Source: Billgrantia antri
Lineage (GTDB): Bacteria; Pseudomonadota; Gammaproteobacteria; Pseudomonadales; Halomonadaceae
Reading direction: 5' to 3'
Assembly (NCBI RefSeq): GCF_019430905.1
Contig: NZ_JAHYCA010000004.1
Coordinates: forward strand, 310,001-374,000
DNA: 64,000 nt
A program made the position numbers and the translations under genes. Of the stretch, positions 1 to 7,392 are shown in pieces. Positions within the stretch are counted from its first letter, which is position 1. The number at the start of each line of letters is the position of its first letter. The notes under the pieces are model-generated. The model was not told the DNA's origin. It did not search any database and saw only the letters and a list, made by a program, of their open reading frames with translations.

Positions 1-520
1 TATCCTTCAACCATGCCAGCGCACGCTGTTCATGTAGCTTCACGAAATCCGCCTTGCCCTCGGAATAGAGAGTAATATCGTGGCGACAGGCTTTAGCGAC
101 TCGCTGCTTCAACTCGCCGTACTCCTGGGCCACGACGGGATGGGCGCGCAGGTAGTCACGAAATGCAAGGTGTCGCTGCACGTCGGCAGATCCCAACTCG
201 AAAGCATGGATCTGATGGGTTCTACTATTCCCTCCCTTGCGGTAGTAACGACGTCCTGGCATGCCAAACTCTCCCAGACACTCATAGCCGATCGCCTCGA
301 AGCTACACGAACGTCCATCCAGTTCCTTTAAGTCAGCCACTTCGAGGAGAATGTCGATAATGGGTTTGGCCTGCAACCCTTCGACGGAAGTGCTGCCGAT
401 GTGATGCACACGATATTGAAGACCGTCCACCGCCTCTTCGATAAGCCACCTCTCCTCATCGAATCGGCGCGCCCAGCCCTCCTCGTAAGGGACCACCACG
501 ATATCATTCATATTCATCAT
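1..520 (-). CDS. GrpB family protein (UPF0157), C-terminus cut by window edge
   Basis: The reverse strand reads from a double ATG at 520 to the window edge without a stop, about 173 codons. Recognisable GrpB features are an N-terminal VVVPYEEGW segment, then HHIGSTSV and KPIIDILLEV, and a late ADFVKLHE segment. GrpB proteins have a nucleotidyltransferase-like fold, and their physiological role is poorly defined. The usual family length is 170-190 residues, so only a few residues should be missing. The gene lies downstream of the SDR gene on the same strand, about 95 nt apart. A GGAG sits 11-15 nt upstream of the double ATG, so which ATG is used is uncertain. Confidence 0.85.
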   Translation of the reverse strand, partial: MMNMNDIVVVPYEEGWARRFDEERWLIEEAVDGLQYRVHHIGSTSVEGLQAKPIIDILLEVADLKELDGRSCSFEAIGYECLGEFGMPGRRYYRKGGNSRTHQIHAFELGSADVQRHLAFRDYLRAHPVVAQEYGELKQRVAKACRHDITLYSEGKADFVKLHEQRALAWLKD

Positions 521-593
521 CAGGCTTATGCTCCGCTTGCATTAGATGCTCGAACGTCGCAGGCATCACGCAGTCCAAGGCTCCCAAGGGCAT
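504..593 (-). CDS. Possible 29-residue ORF or C-terminal gene remnant
   Basis: Between the SDR stop and the GrpB start a 29-codon frame begins MPLGALDCVMPA and ends HKPDDEYE. Its last 17 bases overlap the start of the GrpB gene in another frame. The frame is also open upstream to the end of the SDR gene (KLAASLRY). The acidic tail looks like a protein C-terminus rather than random sequence, so this may be the tail of a lost upstream gene. No ribosome-binding site is visible and no family was recognised. Confidence 0.2.
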   Translation of the reverse strand: MPLGALDCVMPATFEHLMQAEHKPDDEYE

Positions 594-615
594 ATACCGA
601 AGACTAGCCGCAAGC

Positions 616-1362
616 TTATCGCCCGCCCGTCACGTCCAGCAATGCACCCGTCGAGTAGGAAGCTTCGTCGGAAAGCAGCCAGAGAATGGCTCGGGCAACT
701 TCATCGGCCTGTCCGCCGCGCTGCATGGGCACGGAGGCTTTCACCCGCTCGACGCGACCGGGCTCACCTCCACTGGCATGGATCTCGGTGTAGATCACGC
801 CCGGACGCACGGCATTGACGCGAATGCCTTCGCTGGCGACCTCCTTCGCCAAGCCGACAGTGAAGCTGTCGATGGCGCCCTTGGCAGCGGCATAGTCGAC
901 GTACTCGTTGGGCGCGCCAAGCCGCGAGGCAATGGAAGAGACGTTGACGATCGCCCCACCCCGGCCTCCGTGCCTGGTCGACATGCGCCGAATGGCCTCG
1001 CGGGCACAGAGGAAGCTGCCGACCACATTGGCCGTCAGCACCCGGCTCAGGCGCGCGGCATCCATGTGTTCGACGCGCATCTGCGTCTCCAGAATGCCGG
1101 CGTTGTTGACCAGCGCCGTGACCGGACCGAGCATCTCATCGACCTGTTCGAAGAGGCGCACCACGTCGGCCTCGGAGCCGACGTCGGCCGCCACGGCAAT
1201 CGCCTCGCCACCGCCACGGGTGATCTCTTCGGTCACGGCAAGCGCCGCGGCTTCATTGTGCCGATAATTGACGCACACCGCGTAACCATTCGCGGCACCC
1301 AGGCGGGCGGTAGCCGCACCGATGCCCCGGCTGCCACCGGTTATCACCAGGACTCTCTTCAA
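616..1362 (-). CDS. SDR family NAD(P)-dependent oxidoreductase
   Basis: A 248-residue classical short-chain dehydrogenase/reductase, probably cytosolic. The Rossmann dinucleotide motif TGGSRGIG is at residues 8-15, NNAG at 86-89, the catalytic Ser near 142-143, and Y157-x3-K161 completes the active site. Family knowledge predicts NAD(P)-dependent oxidation or reduction of an alcohol or carbonyl. The substrate cannot be read from sequence; it resembles the glucose-1-dehydrogenase/YgfF-like branch. The start is TTG at 1362: an AGGAGG lies 7 nt upstream and no ATG competes. It is followed on the same strand by the GrpB gene. Confidence 0.93.
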   Translation of the reverse strand: MKRVLVITGGSRGIGAATARLGAANGYAVCVNYRHNEAAALAVTEEITRGGGEAIAVAADVGSEADVVRLFEQVDEMLGPVTALVNNAGILETQMRVEHMDAARLSRVLTANVVGSFLCAREAIRRMSTRHGGRGGAIVNVSSIASRLGAPNEYVDYAAAKGAIDSFTVGLAKEVASEGIRVNAVRPGVIYTEIHASGGEPGRVERVKASVPMQRGGQADEVARAILWLLSDEASYSTGALLDVTGGR

Positions 1363-1501
1363 TGCGATTCCTCCTGTTGCCGTCCGCGCCCTGCTGCTGC
1401 CTGGCGATGAGCGACCATCCTCGAGAAAGGCTTGATGGAAGCTGACGCTACCCTAGTCTCCGAGGCTACTGCCCAAGCTGACCGGGCAAGGCAAGCATCG
1501 C

Positions 1502-1843
1502 TCAGACCTTGGTGACCTTCACCGCAGTACCGGTCGCCACCAGGAACAGCATCGACTTACCGCCGCCGGAAATCTCACTGTAATCGAGGTCGATGCCGAT
1601 CACCGCGTTGGCGCCGATTTCCTCCGCTTCACGGCGCAGCTCGTCAAGACAGGTTATGCGGGCATCGCGCAGTGCCGCCTGTGACGACTTGTTGCGCCCG
1701 CCGAAGAAATCGCGGAAGCCTGCAAACATGTCCTTGAGGATGTTCATGCCGAACACGCATTCGGATGACACAACGTCGATGTGCTCGGTAACGCGATAGC
1801 CCTCGAGGTGCGATGAAGTGGTCAGGATCACTCGCTCGGACAT
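1502..1843 (-). CDS. YbjQ family protein (UPF0145, heavy-metal-binding-like domain)
   Basis: A 113-residue protein matching the YbjQ/UPF0145 family: [12 protein letters not shown] near the N-terminus, a central stretch with [24 protein letters not shown], and a C-terminal ATGTAVKV strand. Members form pentamers of a dodecin-like fold; the domain is labelled putative heavy-metal binding, but no function is established. The frame is open 80 codons further upstream, but an AAGGAAG 8-10 nt before the ATG at 1843 and the conserved family N-terminus fix the start there. It is divergent from the DCC-family gene; the 238-nt gap between them must hold both promoters, though I see no convincing boxes. 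Confidence 0.88.
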   Translation of the reverse strand: MSERVILTTSSHLEGYRVTEHIDVVSSECVFGMNILKDMFAGFRDFFGGRNKSSQAALRDARITCLDELRREAEEIGANAVIGIDLDYSEISGGGKSMLFLVATGTAVKVTKV

Positions 1844-2081
1844 GGGGTTTCTTCCTTCCGTGATGACTGTTGATTTGGCGAGACCGCGAGCAACGCGGCT
1901 TGGCGGCACTGCCTGATCGACATCATGCCCTGTCCGTCCGGCGGTGTGAACGGCTCCTGCATGGCCCCGCTGCCGGATTGAAGCCTGACCTGGCCAGCCC
2001 CTGCTGATGCATTCATGCTGTACCCAGCTGCCCGGCGGGGACTCACCGGGCGCCATCGAGGCAGCCAAGGAGCGAATAGCC

Positions 2082-2492
2082 ATGCAGGAAGACGCCGCAG
2101 CGAATCCACGACTCCGCCTGGTATACGATGGCGAATGCCCAATGTGCCGTCGTTATGTGCGCTGGCAGCGCATTCGCAAGGAGGTCGGCGAGCTGGAGCT
2201 GATCGACGCCAGGCAGGAGAGCGAAGCACGCCGCGAGCTCACCGCCAGCGGCATCGACCTGGACCAAGGCTTTGCCCTGCAGATCGGCGAACGCTGGTAC
2301 CACGGCAGCGAGGCGCTGCACCGGCTCACCCTGCTCGGCACCCGAAGCGGCGTGTTCAATCGTACGATGTACCGACTCTTTGCCAGCCAGCAACGCACCG
2401 AGAGGCTTTATCCGCTGCTCAAGGCGTGCCGCAACGGCCTGCTAAGCCTGCTCGGCATCGACAAGATCCGCAATGTAAAACCCCGGCGATGA
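2082..2492 (+). CDS. DCC-family thiol-disulfide oxidoreductase-like protein (DUF393)
   Basis: A 136-residue protein opening with [15 protein letters not shown]16-x2-C19-x2-C22 is the defining DxxCxxC motif of the DCC (DUF393) family, predicted to be thioredoxin-fold redox proteins. The C-terminus has a YRLFASQQR segment and a basic tail, as in other members. The frame extends 25 codons upstream, but AAGGAG at 2067-2072 places the start at ATG 2082. The substrate is unknown. A hairpin lies 42 nt after the stop. Confidence 0.85.
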   Translation: MQEDAAANPRLRLVYDGECPMCRRYVRWQRIRKEVGELELIDARQESEARRELTASGIDLDQGFALQIGERWYHGSEALHRLTLLGTRSGVFNRTMYRLFASQQRTERLYPLLKACRNGLLSLLGIDKIRNVKPRR

Positions 2493-2533
2493 CCCATGCC
2501 TTGTCTGGCCATCGCTCGTCGACTCGTCAGACA

Positions 2534-2560
2534 GAGCCCAGGGATAGCGCGCCTGGGCTC
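2534..2560 (+). terminator. Inverted repeat downstream of the DCC gene
   Basis: A perfect 9-bp stem (GAGCCCAGG at 2534-2542 with CCTGGGCTC at 2552-2560) closes a 9-nt loop 42 nt after the stop of the DUF393 gene. There is no T-run, so it would be a weak intrinsic terminator or an mRNA 3'-end stabiliser. Confidence 0.45.
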
Positions 2561-2665
2561 CACCCGGACAGCCGCCCTGCGTTGGTACCGAATACTGGCA
2601 TCGTCTACGTTGAGATGGCACATGGAGCAAGGACACATCCATCAGCCATTGCCTAAGGAGTTCCC

Positions 2666-3424
2666 ATGAAGCCGCACGGCAAGGCAACCGTTTCATCTTT
2701 CGCCACCCTTACAATCGTCGTGCTTGCGAGCACGACAGCGTACGGCCGGGAGAACCCACGCCCTCTCGATGATTGGAATTACGCTGCTCTTTATGAGCAA
2801 GGTGGACTAAGGGCCGAGGCGCTGCTGGACGCGAAGGCGATGAGTGCCGAAGGTGAAGCGATTGGTGAGGTGAGCAACGTCATCCTGAACGAGGAGAACA
2901 AGATCGTCACCCTCGTCGCCGAGGTAGGCGGCATGTGGGACAGTGGCGACCGGCACGTCTCCATTCCCTGGGATGAAGTAGACCTCACCGAGAAGGGAGT
3001 TCGCGTACCGGTCCGCCGCGACAACATCCAGGAGTACGACCTGTTCAATGATGACTATGTCGATGAGGCCTACCTCTCCAAAGGGGAGCTAGAGCAGACC
3101 ACGCAGATCGAAAGCGACGTCATGACGGGTCCACGCATCTGGAAAATAACCGACATTACGGATGAGTTCGTCAGCGTGGGAAAAGATACGGGCCTAGGCT
3201 ATGTTACCGACGCCCTTTTTACCCGAGATGGCCTGCTTCAGGCGATCGTGGTAGAGCCCTCCAATAGCGAATTCGGAAATGGCCCACGCGCTTACCCCTT
3301 CTATGGCTATTCCGACGACTGGCAGCCGGGATCTCCGAAATACGAACTTCCCTACTCCAAGCAGGCAATCCAGGATCTGCCCACCTTCGACTACGACCAA
3401 TACGATACTCTTTGGAATGAATGA
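2666..3424 (+). CDS. Exported PRC-barrel domain protein
   Basis: A 252-residue protein with a Sec-type signal peptide (basic MKPHGK, hydrophobic core, cleavage likely near TAYG, residues 24-27). Two PRC-barrel-like segments follow: about residues 50-110 (LLDAKAMSAEGEAIGEVSNV) and about 150-200 (KITDITDEFVSVGKDTGLG). PRC-barrels occur in photosynthetic reaction-centre H subunits and in RimM, and are common in stress-related periplasmic proteins. The mature protein is strongly acidic, as expected for a halophile's exported protein. AAGGAG lies 6 nt before ATG. Function is unknown. Confidence 0.85.
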   Translation: MKPHGKATVSSFATLTIVVLASTTAYGRENPRPLDDWNYAALYEQGGLRAEALLDAKAMSAEGEAIGEVSNVILNEENKIVTLVAEVGGMWDSGDRHVSIPWDEVDLTEKGVRVPVRRDNIQEYDLFNDDYVDEAYLSKGELEQTTQIESDVMTGPRIWKITDITDEFVSVGKDTGLGYVTDALFTRDGLLQAIVVEPSNSEFGNGPRAYPFYGYSDDWQPGSPKYELPYSKQAIQDLPTFDYDQYDTLWNE

Positions 3425-3470
3425 GTGATCACTCGCTCACGCTTGCCATAGGCGGCAAAAGGAGAGCTGA

Positions 3471-4157
3471 ATGAACAAGCGTATTTTGATGGTATTGACC
3501 TCCCACGATCGCCTCGGCGACACCGGCGAGCCCACCGGCTTCTGGCTGGAGGAGCTGGCGGCGCCCTACTACGTCTGCCTGGACGCCGGCGCCGAGGTGG
3601 TGCTGGCCTCGCCCAAGGGCGGCAAGCCGCCGCTGGACCCCAAGAGCGACGCCGAGGATAGCCAGACCGAGGCGACTCGCCGTTTCCAGCAGGACAGCCA
3701 TGCCCAGCAGGCACTGGCCAATACCCACAAGCTGAGCGAAGTCAGCGCCGACGATTTCGACGCCGTCTTCTACCCCGGCGGCCATGGTCCGCTCTGGGAT
3801 CTGGTCGAGGACAAGGACTCCATCCGTCTGATCGAAGCCTTCTGGGCCCAGCAAAAGCCGGTGGCCGCCGTGTGCCACGCGCCCATCGTGCTGCTCCATG
3901 CGCGTGACGAAGAAGGAAATCCGATCATCCGTGGTCGCCAGGTGACCGGCTTCACCAACGAGGAGGAAGAAGCCGTCGGTCTCACCCAGGTCGTTCCGCA
4001 CCTGGTGGAGAATGCCCTCAAGGAGGGCGGAGCTCACTACTCCAAGGCCGATGTCTTTGCCTCCTACACCCGCCAGGACGGACGGCTTATCACCGGCCAG
4101 AACCCACCCTCCTCCGAGCCGACGGCCAAGCTGCTGCTGGAGGCACTCGGAAAGTAA
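3471..4157 (+). CDS. DJ-1/PfpI superfamily, Hsp31-like type 1 glutamine amidotransferase-like protein
   Basis: A 228-residue class I glutamine-amidotransferase-fold protein of the Hsp31/glyoxalase III-like branch. The nucleophile is C135 in AAVCHAP, followed by H136. E20 lies in DTGEPTGFW, the usual acidic partner, and YPGGHGPLWDL at about 101-111 is diagnostic. Relatives convert methylglyoxal to lactate without glutathione or act as holdases or deglycases; which applies here is not visible. AAAGGAG precedes the ATG. It stands alone, 46 nt after the PRC-barrel gene. Confidence 0.92.
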   Translation: MNKRILMVLTSHDRLGDTGEPTGFWLEELAAPYYVCLDAGAEVVLASPKGGKPPLDPKSDAEDSQTEATRRFQQDSHAQQALANTHKLSEVSADDFDAVFYPGGHGPLWDLVEDKDSIRLIEAFWAQQKPVAAVCHAPIVLLHARDEEGNPIIRGRQVTGFTNEEEEAVGLTQVVPHLVENALKEGGAHYSKADVFASYTRQDGRLITGQNPPSSEPTAKLLLEALGK

Positions 4158-4230
4158 CACCTCAATTTCGTTCAATACCGCGTTCTAGCGACGAGGCACG
4201 CTTGGCTCATTGCCACCCAGGAGGATGACG

Positions 4231-4824
4231 ATGAGCCTTGCCTTGATTCTGCCGATGTCGGCATTCGCCCTTGCGGCTTCGATCTCGCCGGGGCCGGTGA
4301 ACCTGGTGTGCCTGAGCAGCGGCACGCGATACCCCCTATCGCAGGGGCTGGTATTCGTTACCGGCGCAACGCTGGGCTTCGTGGTGCTGTTCGTGGCAGT
4401 GGGGCTGGGGCTCTATTCGGTATTGTCGGTGGTACCGGGGCTGGACATGACACTGCGCTGGGCAGGTGTGGCATTCCTGCTGTACATGAGCGTTCGGCTG
4501 TTCCGCGACGATGGCCAACTGCCGCAGGGGAACACTCAGCGGGCGCCGGGTTTCATGACGGGAGCGCTGATGCAATGGCTCAATCCCAAGGCTTGGCTGG
4601 CTTCGGCTTCGGGGATCGGCGCCTATACCAGCGGCAGCGAGCTGAACCAAGTGGTGCTGTTCGCCGCGCTTTACCTGCCGATTTGCTGGCTGTCTCTGGG
4701 CAGTTGGGTCTACGCCGGCGCCTTCCTTCGTCGTTACGTTCACAGGCCAACCGTACTGATAACGGTCAATCGCACGCTGGCGCTGTTGCTGGCCGGTAGC
4801 TGTTTATATCTCCTGCTCGACTAA
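4231..4824 (+). CDS. LysE/RhtB family amino-acid exporter
   Basis: A 197-residue inner-membrane protein with about six hydrophobic segments. The family signature is SISPGPVNLVCLSSG near the N-terminus, followed by ALMQWLNPKAWL in the middle. Family members export amino acids or derivatives. The gene ends 14 nt before the end of a convergent AraC-type regulator gene, a common pairing for exporter and controller. Start choice: AGGAGG at 4219-4224 abuts a first ATG (4225), so the second ATG at 4231 has the workable 6-nt spacing. A TTG further upstream is unlikely. Confidence 0.92.
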   Translation: MSLALILPMSAFALAASISPGPVNLVCLSSGTRYPLSQGLVFVTGATLGFVVLFVAVGLGLYSVLSVVPGLDMTLRWAGVAFLLYMSVRLFRDDGQLPQGNTQRAPGFMTGALMQWLNPKAWLASASGIGAYTSGSELNQVVLFAALYLPICWLSLGSWVYAGAFLRRYVHRPTVLITVNRTLALLLAGSCLYLLLD

Positions 4825-4838
4825 GTGCCGAGCAAAGA

Positions 4839-5672
4839 CTACTGCTCGTGTGAAGGCTGGCGATACTGTTTCGGCGTGGCAGCCACCAGGCGCTTGAAGG
4901 TGCGCTGAAAATGCGGCTGATCGGAGAAACCGGCGTTCAGCGCCGCCTCGGCGATGGGGGTGCCGCCCTTTAGTTCACGCTGGCCGAGCTGAATGCGCCG
5001 GTTGACCAGGCAGGCATGTGGCGTAAAGCCGAAGTGCTGCTTGAAGGCGCGAATCAGGTGGCCTGGGCTGTAGCCTGAACGCTCGCAGAGTTCGTCGAGG
5101 GAGATGTCTTGCGCCGCGTTCGCGTCCAGGTAGGCGGTAAGCTCGCGCAGCATGACCGGCGCCTCGGGCAGCGGCTGGGCGGGCTGGCCGGCAAGTTTGT
5201 GCATCAAGGCACCGAGATATTCGACTACCCCGGTCTGCTTGGCCAGCAGGTCGCGGCTCGGGTCCAGCAGACAGGCCGCCATCTGGCAGTAGCCTTCGTA
5301 CCAGCGGGGCTCGCCAAGCACGGCGGTGGCGATGTCCTGCCAACGCGGTTCCGCCAGCAGCCCCGCCTGGTAACGCAACTGGGTCAGCCAGCCGATATCG
5401 ACATAGAGCATCAGGTAGGCCCAGGGCTGGTCGTCGATCGCGCTGCAGGCATGCATCCACTCGGGATTCATCATGACCAGGGTGCCGGCTGTTACATGGT
5501 AGCGGTTGCTGCGGTAGCAGAAAGTGCTCTCACCCGCGGTAATGGCGCCTAGCGACCAGCATGTATGGCTATGCGGCGCGTAGCAGACCTTGCGGCCATC
5601 CTCGACTTTGCGCAGCTCCACGTGGGGTAGGCGCGGGTCGCGCCAGAACAGGGGTTTGGTGGCATCCGACAT
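4839..5672 (-). CDS. AraC family transcriptional regulator
   Basis: A 277-residue regulator. Residues 1-150 form a cupin-type sensor (HSHTCWSLGAITAGES then MMNPEWMHAC). The C-terminal 100 residues are an AraC double helix-turn-helix (ISLDELCERSGYSPGHLIRAFKQHFG and AEAALNAGFSDQPHFQRTFKR). The HSH-type cupin resembles arabinose-fold sensors that often control LysE-family exporters, and the convergent neighbour is such an exporter, so regulation of that gene is a reasonable inference. The ligand is unknown. The ATG at 5672 has only a weak Shine-Dalgarno sequence. Confidence 0.92.
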   Translation of the reverse strand: MSDATKPLFWRDPRLPHVELRKVEDGRKVCYAPHSHTCWSLGAITAGESTFCYRSNRYHVTAGTLVMMNPEWMHACSAIDDQPWAYLMLYVDIGWLTQLRYQAGLLAEPRWQDIATAVLGEPRWYEGYCQMAACLLDPSRDLLAKQTGVVEYLGALMHKLAGQPAQPLPEAPVMLRELTAYLDANAAQDISLDELCERSGYSPGHLIRAFKQHFGFTPHACLVNRRIQLGQRELKGGTPIAEAALNAGFSDQPHFQRTFKRLVAATPKQYRQPSHEQ

Positions 5673-5818
5673 GGCAAGGCTTCCCGATTACCGAGTACTT
5701 ACGATAGCGCTCAGCGGCAAGCACTGCCACAGGATGATGCGTTGCAGGAGTGAACTCTCTTTGCTACCCAGAAGAAGGAAGGGATGTTGAGTGACCATGA
5801 TGGCGCAGGAGGTGCCAA

Positions 5819-6814
5819 ATGGCGGATTACCTCGAACAGGGCGAGATCTATTTCTTCTATCGGCCCAAGGTCAATGTAGAGAAGGTGCAGAGCCTGGATG
5901 ACGTTCAGCGGCTGCATGTGGTACTGGCCCCGAAGGATGGCGCCAAGATTCGACTGTTCCTGGTGGGCAAGAAACGCTTGCCCGAGATTAGCAGGGGCAA
6001 GCCGAAGTCCACCGCTCGCGAGTGGATGATGAACGACCTGAGCGGAAAGCCGCAGGAGATCGGCAAGGCGCTGGCGCCTCTCGAGTACGACACCAAGACT
6101 CGTGGTGAACAGGAACAGGGCGAGGCGATTCCTGCCGGCGAGGGCCGCTACGCCATCTTCGAGCGCGACGGCAGTTCGCGCTTGGCCTATCGCCTGACTA
6201 GCCCCGACAAGCCCGGCAAGGCGCAACGTGAGCTGGGTATCCTGCCCCAGGCAAGCTACATCATCTCGGTGCGCAACCCGGCCATCGACGTGCCCGGCTT
6301 TCCCCACGCCAAGCCGGACTTCCCCAAGCGCCTCGAAGAGAAGTTCGCCGATAAGCGCTGGATCGACATCGACGATCCCAAGCTGCTCGATTACGAAAAG
6401 GCTCAACTGTTGCTGATCGGCGCACATGACGATCTCGGCGAGGAGGGCATCGAGATAACCGGCTCGGCCAATCTGTTCAAGACTCTCGGCTTGAACGAGC
6501 GCGAGTGGCCCACCGACGCGCTCGAGGGTGGCAAGCTCGCCGAGCCGCAGATGCAGGCCGAAACGCTCGAGCCCAAGCGCGACCGCACCAAGGGCGGCGA
6601 GCGAGGCGGCCAGGCAGCACGTAGAACGGCCTCCGCTGCAGGTATTGCCCAGGCGTTGAAGGGGGTGGAATTTCCCTGCGACAGCCAGGCATTGCTCGAG
6701 CAGGCCAGGGCCAACAATGCCCCGCAGGAGGTCGTCGAGGTGCTGCAAGAAATTCCCTCGCGCAAGTTCGAGACCATGGCCGACGTGCAGAAGGCCGTTG
6801 GGGAGGTGCGCTGA
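5819..6814 (+). CDS. Conserved protein with C-terminal DUF2795 domain
   Basis: A 331-residue soluble protein. Residues 1 to about 245 form a charged region I do not assign to any known domain. It holds recognisable blocks such as IYFFYRPKV, LHVVLAPKDGAK and LFLVGKKRLPE. A basic linker (about 245-270, rich in K/R/G) leads to a DUF2795 helical domain (about 270-330: IAQALKGVEFPCDSQALLEQA, then VLQEIPSRKFETMADV). AGGAGG lies 8 nt before ATG. Its stop overlaps the ATG of the next gene (TGATG), so the two are translationally coupled, and the partner carries two more DUF2795 copies. Function is unknown. Confidence 0.85.
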   Translation: MADYLEQGEIYFFYRPKVNVEKVQSLDDVQRLHVVLAPKDGAKIRLFLVGKKRLPEISRGKPKSTAREWMMNDLSGKPQEIGKALAPLEYDTKTRGEQEQGEAIPAGEGRYAIFERDGSSRLAYRLTSPDKPGKAQRELGILPQASYIISVRNPAIDVPGFPHAKPDFPKRLEEKFADKRWIDIDDPKLLDYEKAQLLLIGAHDDLGEEGIEITGSANLFKTLGLNEREWPTDALEGGKLAEPQMQAETLEPKRDRTKGGERGGQAARRTASAAGIAQALKGVEFPCDSQALLEQARANNAPQEVVEVLQEIPSRKFETMADVQKAVGEVR

Positions 6815-7341
6815 TGACACAATTCGTTTGCGACATCTGCGGCGCCACGTTCGAGCAGAAGTCACGCTACGAGCGACATATGCTCACCTCACATCCGAAG
6901 CGAGCCGTGTCTGCCGCCGATATCGAAAAGGCGCTGAGAGGCATCGACTTTCCCAAACAGCGCAGCGAGCTCATCGATGCCGTGAGCGGCGAGGATCGAG
7001 AGATACGCGACATCATCGAGCAGCTGCCGATGCGGGAATACCGCGATGCCGCCGAGGTCGCGCGTGCCTTCGGTGAGCTGCGTACCCATGTGAGGGCCGC
7101 CGAGAACCAACCAAGCAGGCGTGGAGGGAAGCGCGCCGCGCAAGAGCATGCTTCCGCGCCCTCCGCTGCTCGCATCGCCAGTCTGTTCGCCGGCATGACA
7201 TTTCCGGCCAGCCGCGGCGCCCTGCTAGAGCATGCCCGGACCGAGGCGAACGCTGCGGAGATGCGCCTGCTCGAGCAGTTCGGCGAGCATACCTACCACA
7301 GCATGGCTGAGGTGACACATGAGCTGAAAAGCTTACGCTGA
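6814..7341 (+). CDS. C2H2 zinc-finger protein with two DUF2795 domains
   Basis: A 175-residue protein. A canonical C2H2 finger opens it: FVCDICGATFEQKSRYERHMLTSH (C6, C9, H22, H27), a fold rare in bacteria. Two DUF2795-type helical repeats follow: about 33-91 (IEKALRGIDFPKQRSELIDA ... LPMREYRDAAEVARAFGEL) and about 120-175 (IASLFAGMTFPASRGALLEHA ... FGEHTYHSMAEVTHEL), with a basic linker between. It overlaps the upstream DUF2795 gene by one base. The finger suggests nucleic-acid or protein binding, but no role is established. Confidence 0.88.
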   Translation: MTQFVCDICGATFEQKSRYERHMLTSHPKRAVSAADIEKALRGIDFPKQRSELIDAVSGEDREIRDIIEQLPMREYRDAAEVARAFGELRTHVRAAENQPSRRGGKRAAQEHASAPSAARIASLFAGMTFPASRGALLEHARTEANAAEMRLLEQFGEHTYHSMAEVTHELKSLR

Positions 7342-7392
7342 TACTGCTTGCGGCTCAGACAAGTGCTAGGCTAAACGGCAAATCCCAAAGAG

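Noticed and set aside
778..1410. 210-residue forward ORF antisense to the SDR gene
   Set aside because: High-GC shadow; low-complexity and no family motif, while the reverse strand has all SDR motifs.
5711..6865. 384-residue reverse ORF opposite the DUF2795 gene
   Set aside because: Antisense shadow of a gene with a ribosome-binding site, recognisable domain and coupled neighbour.
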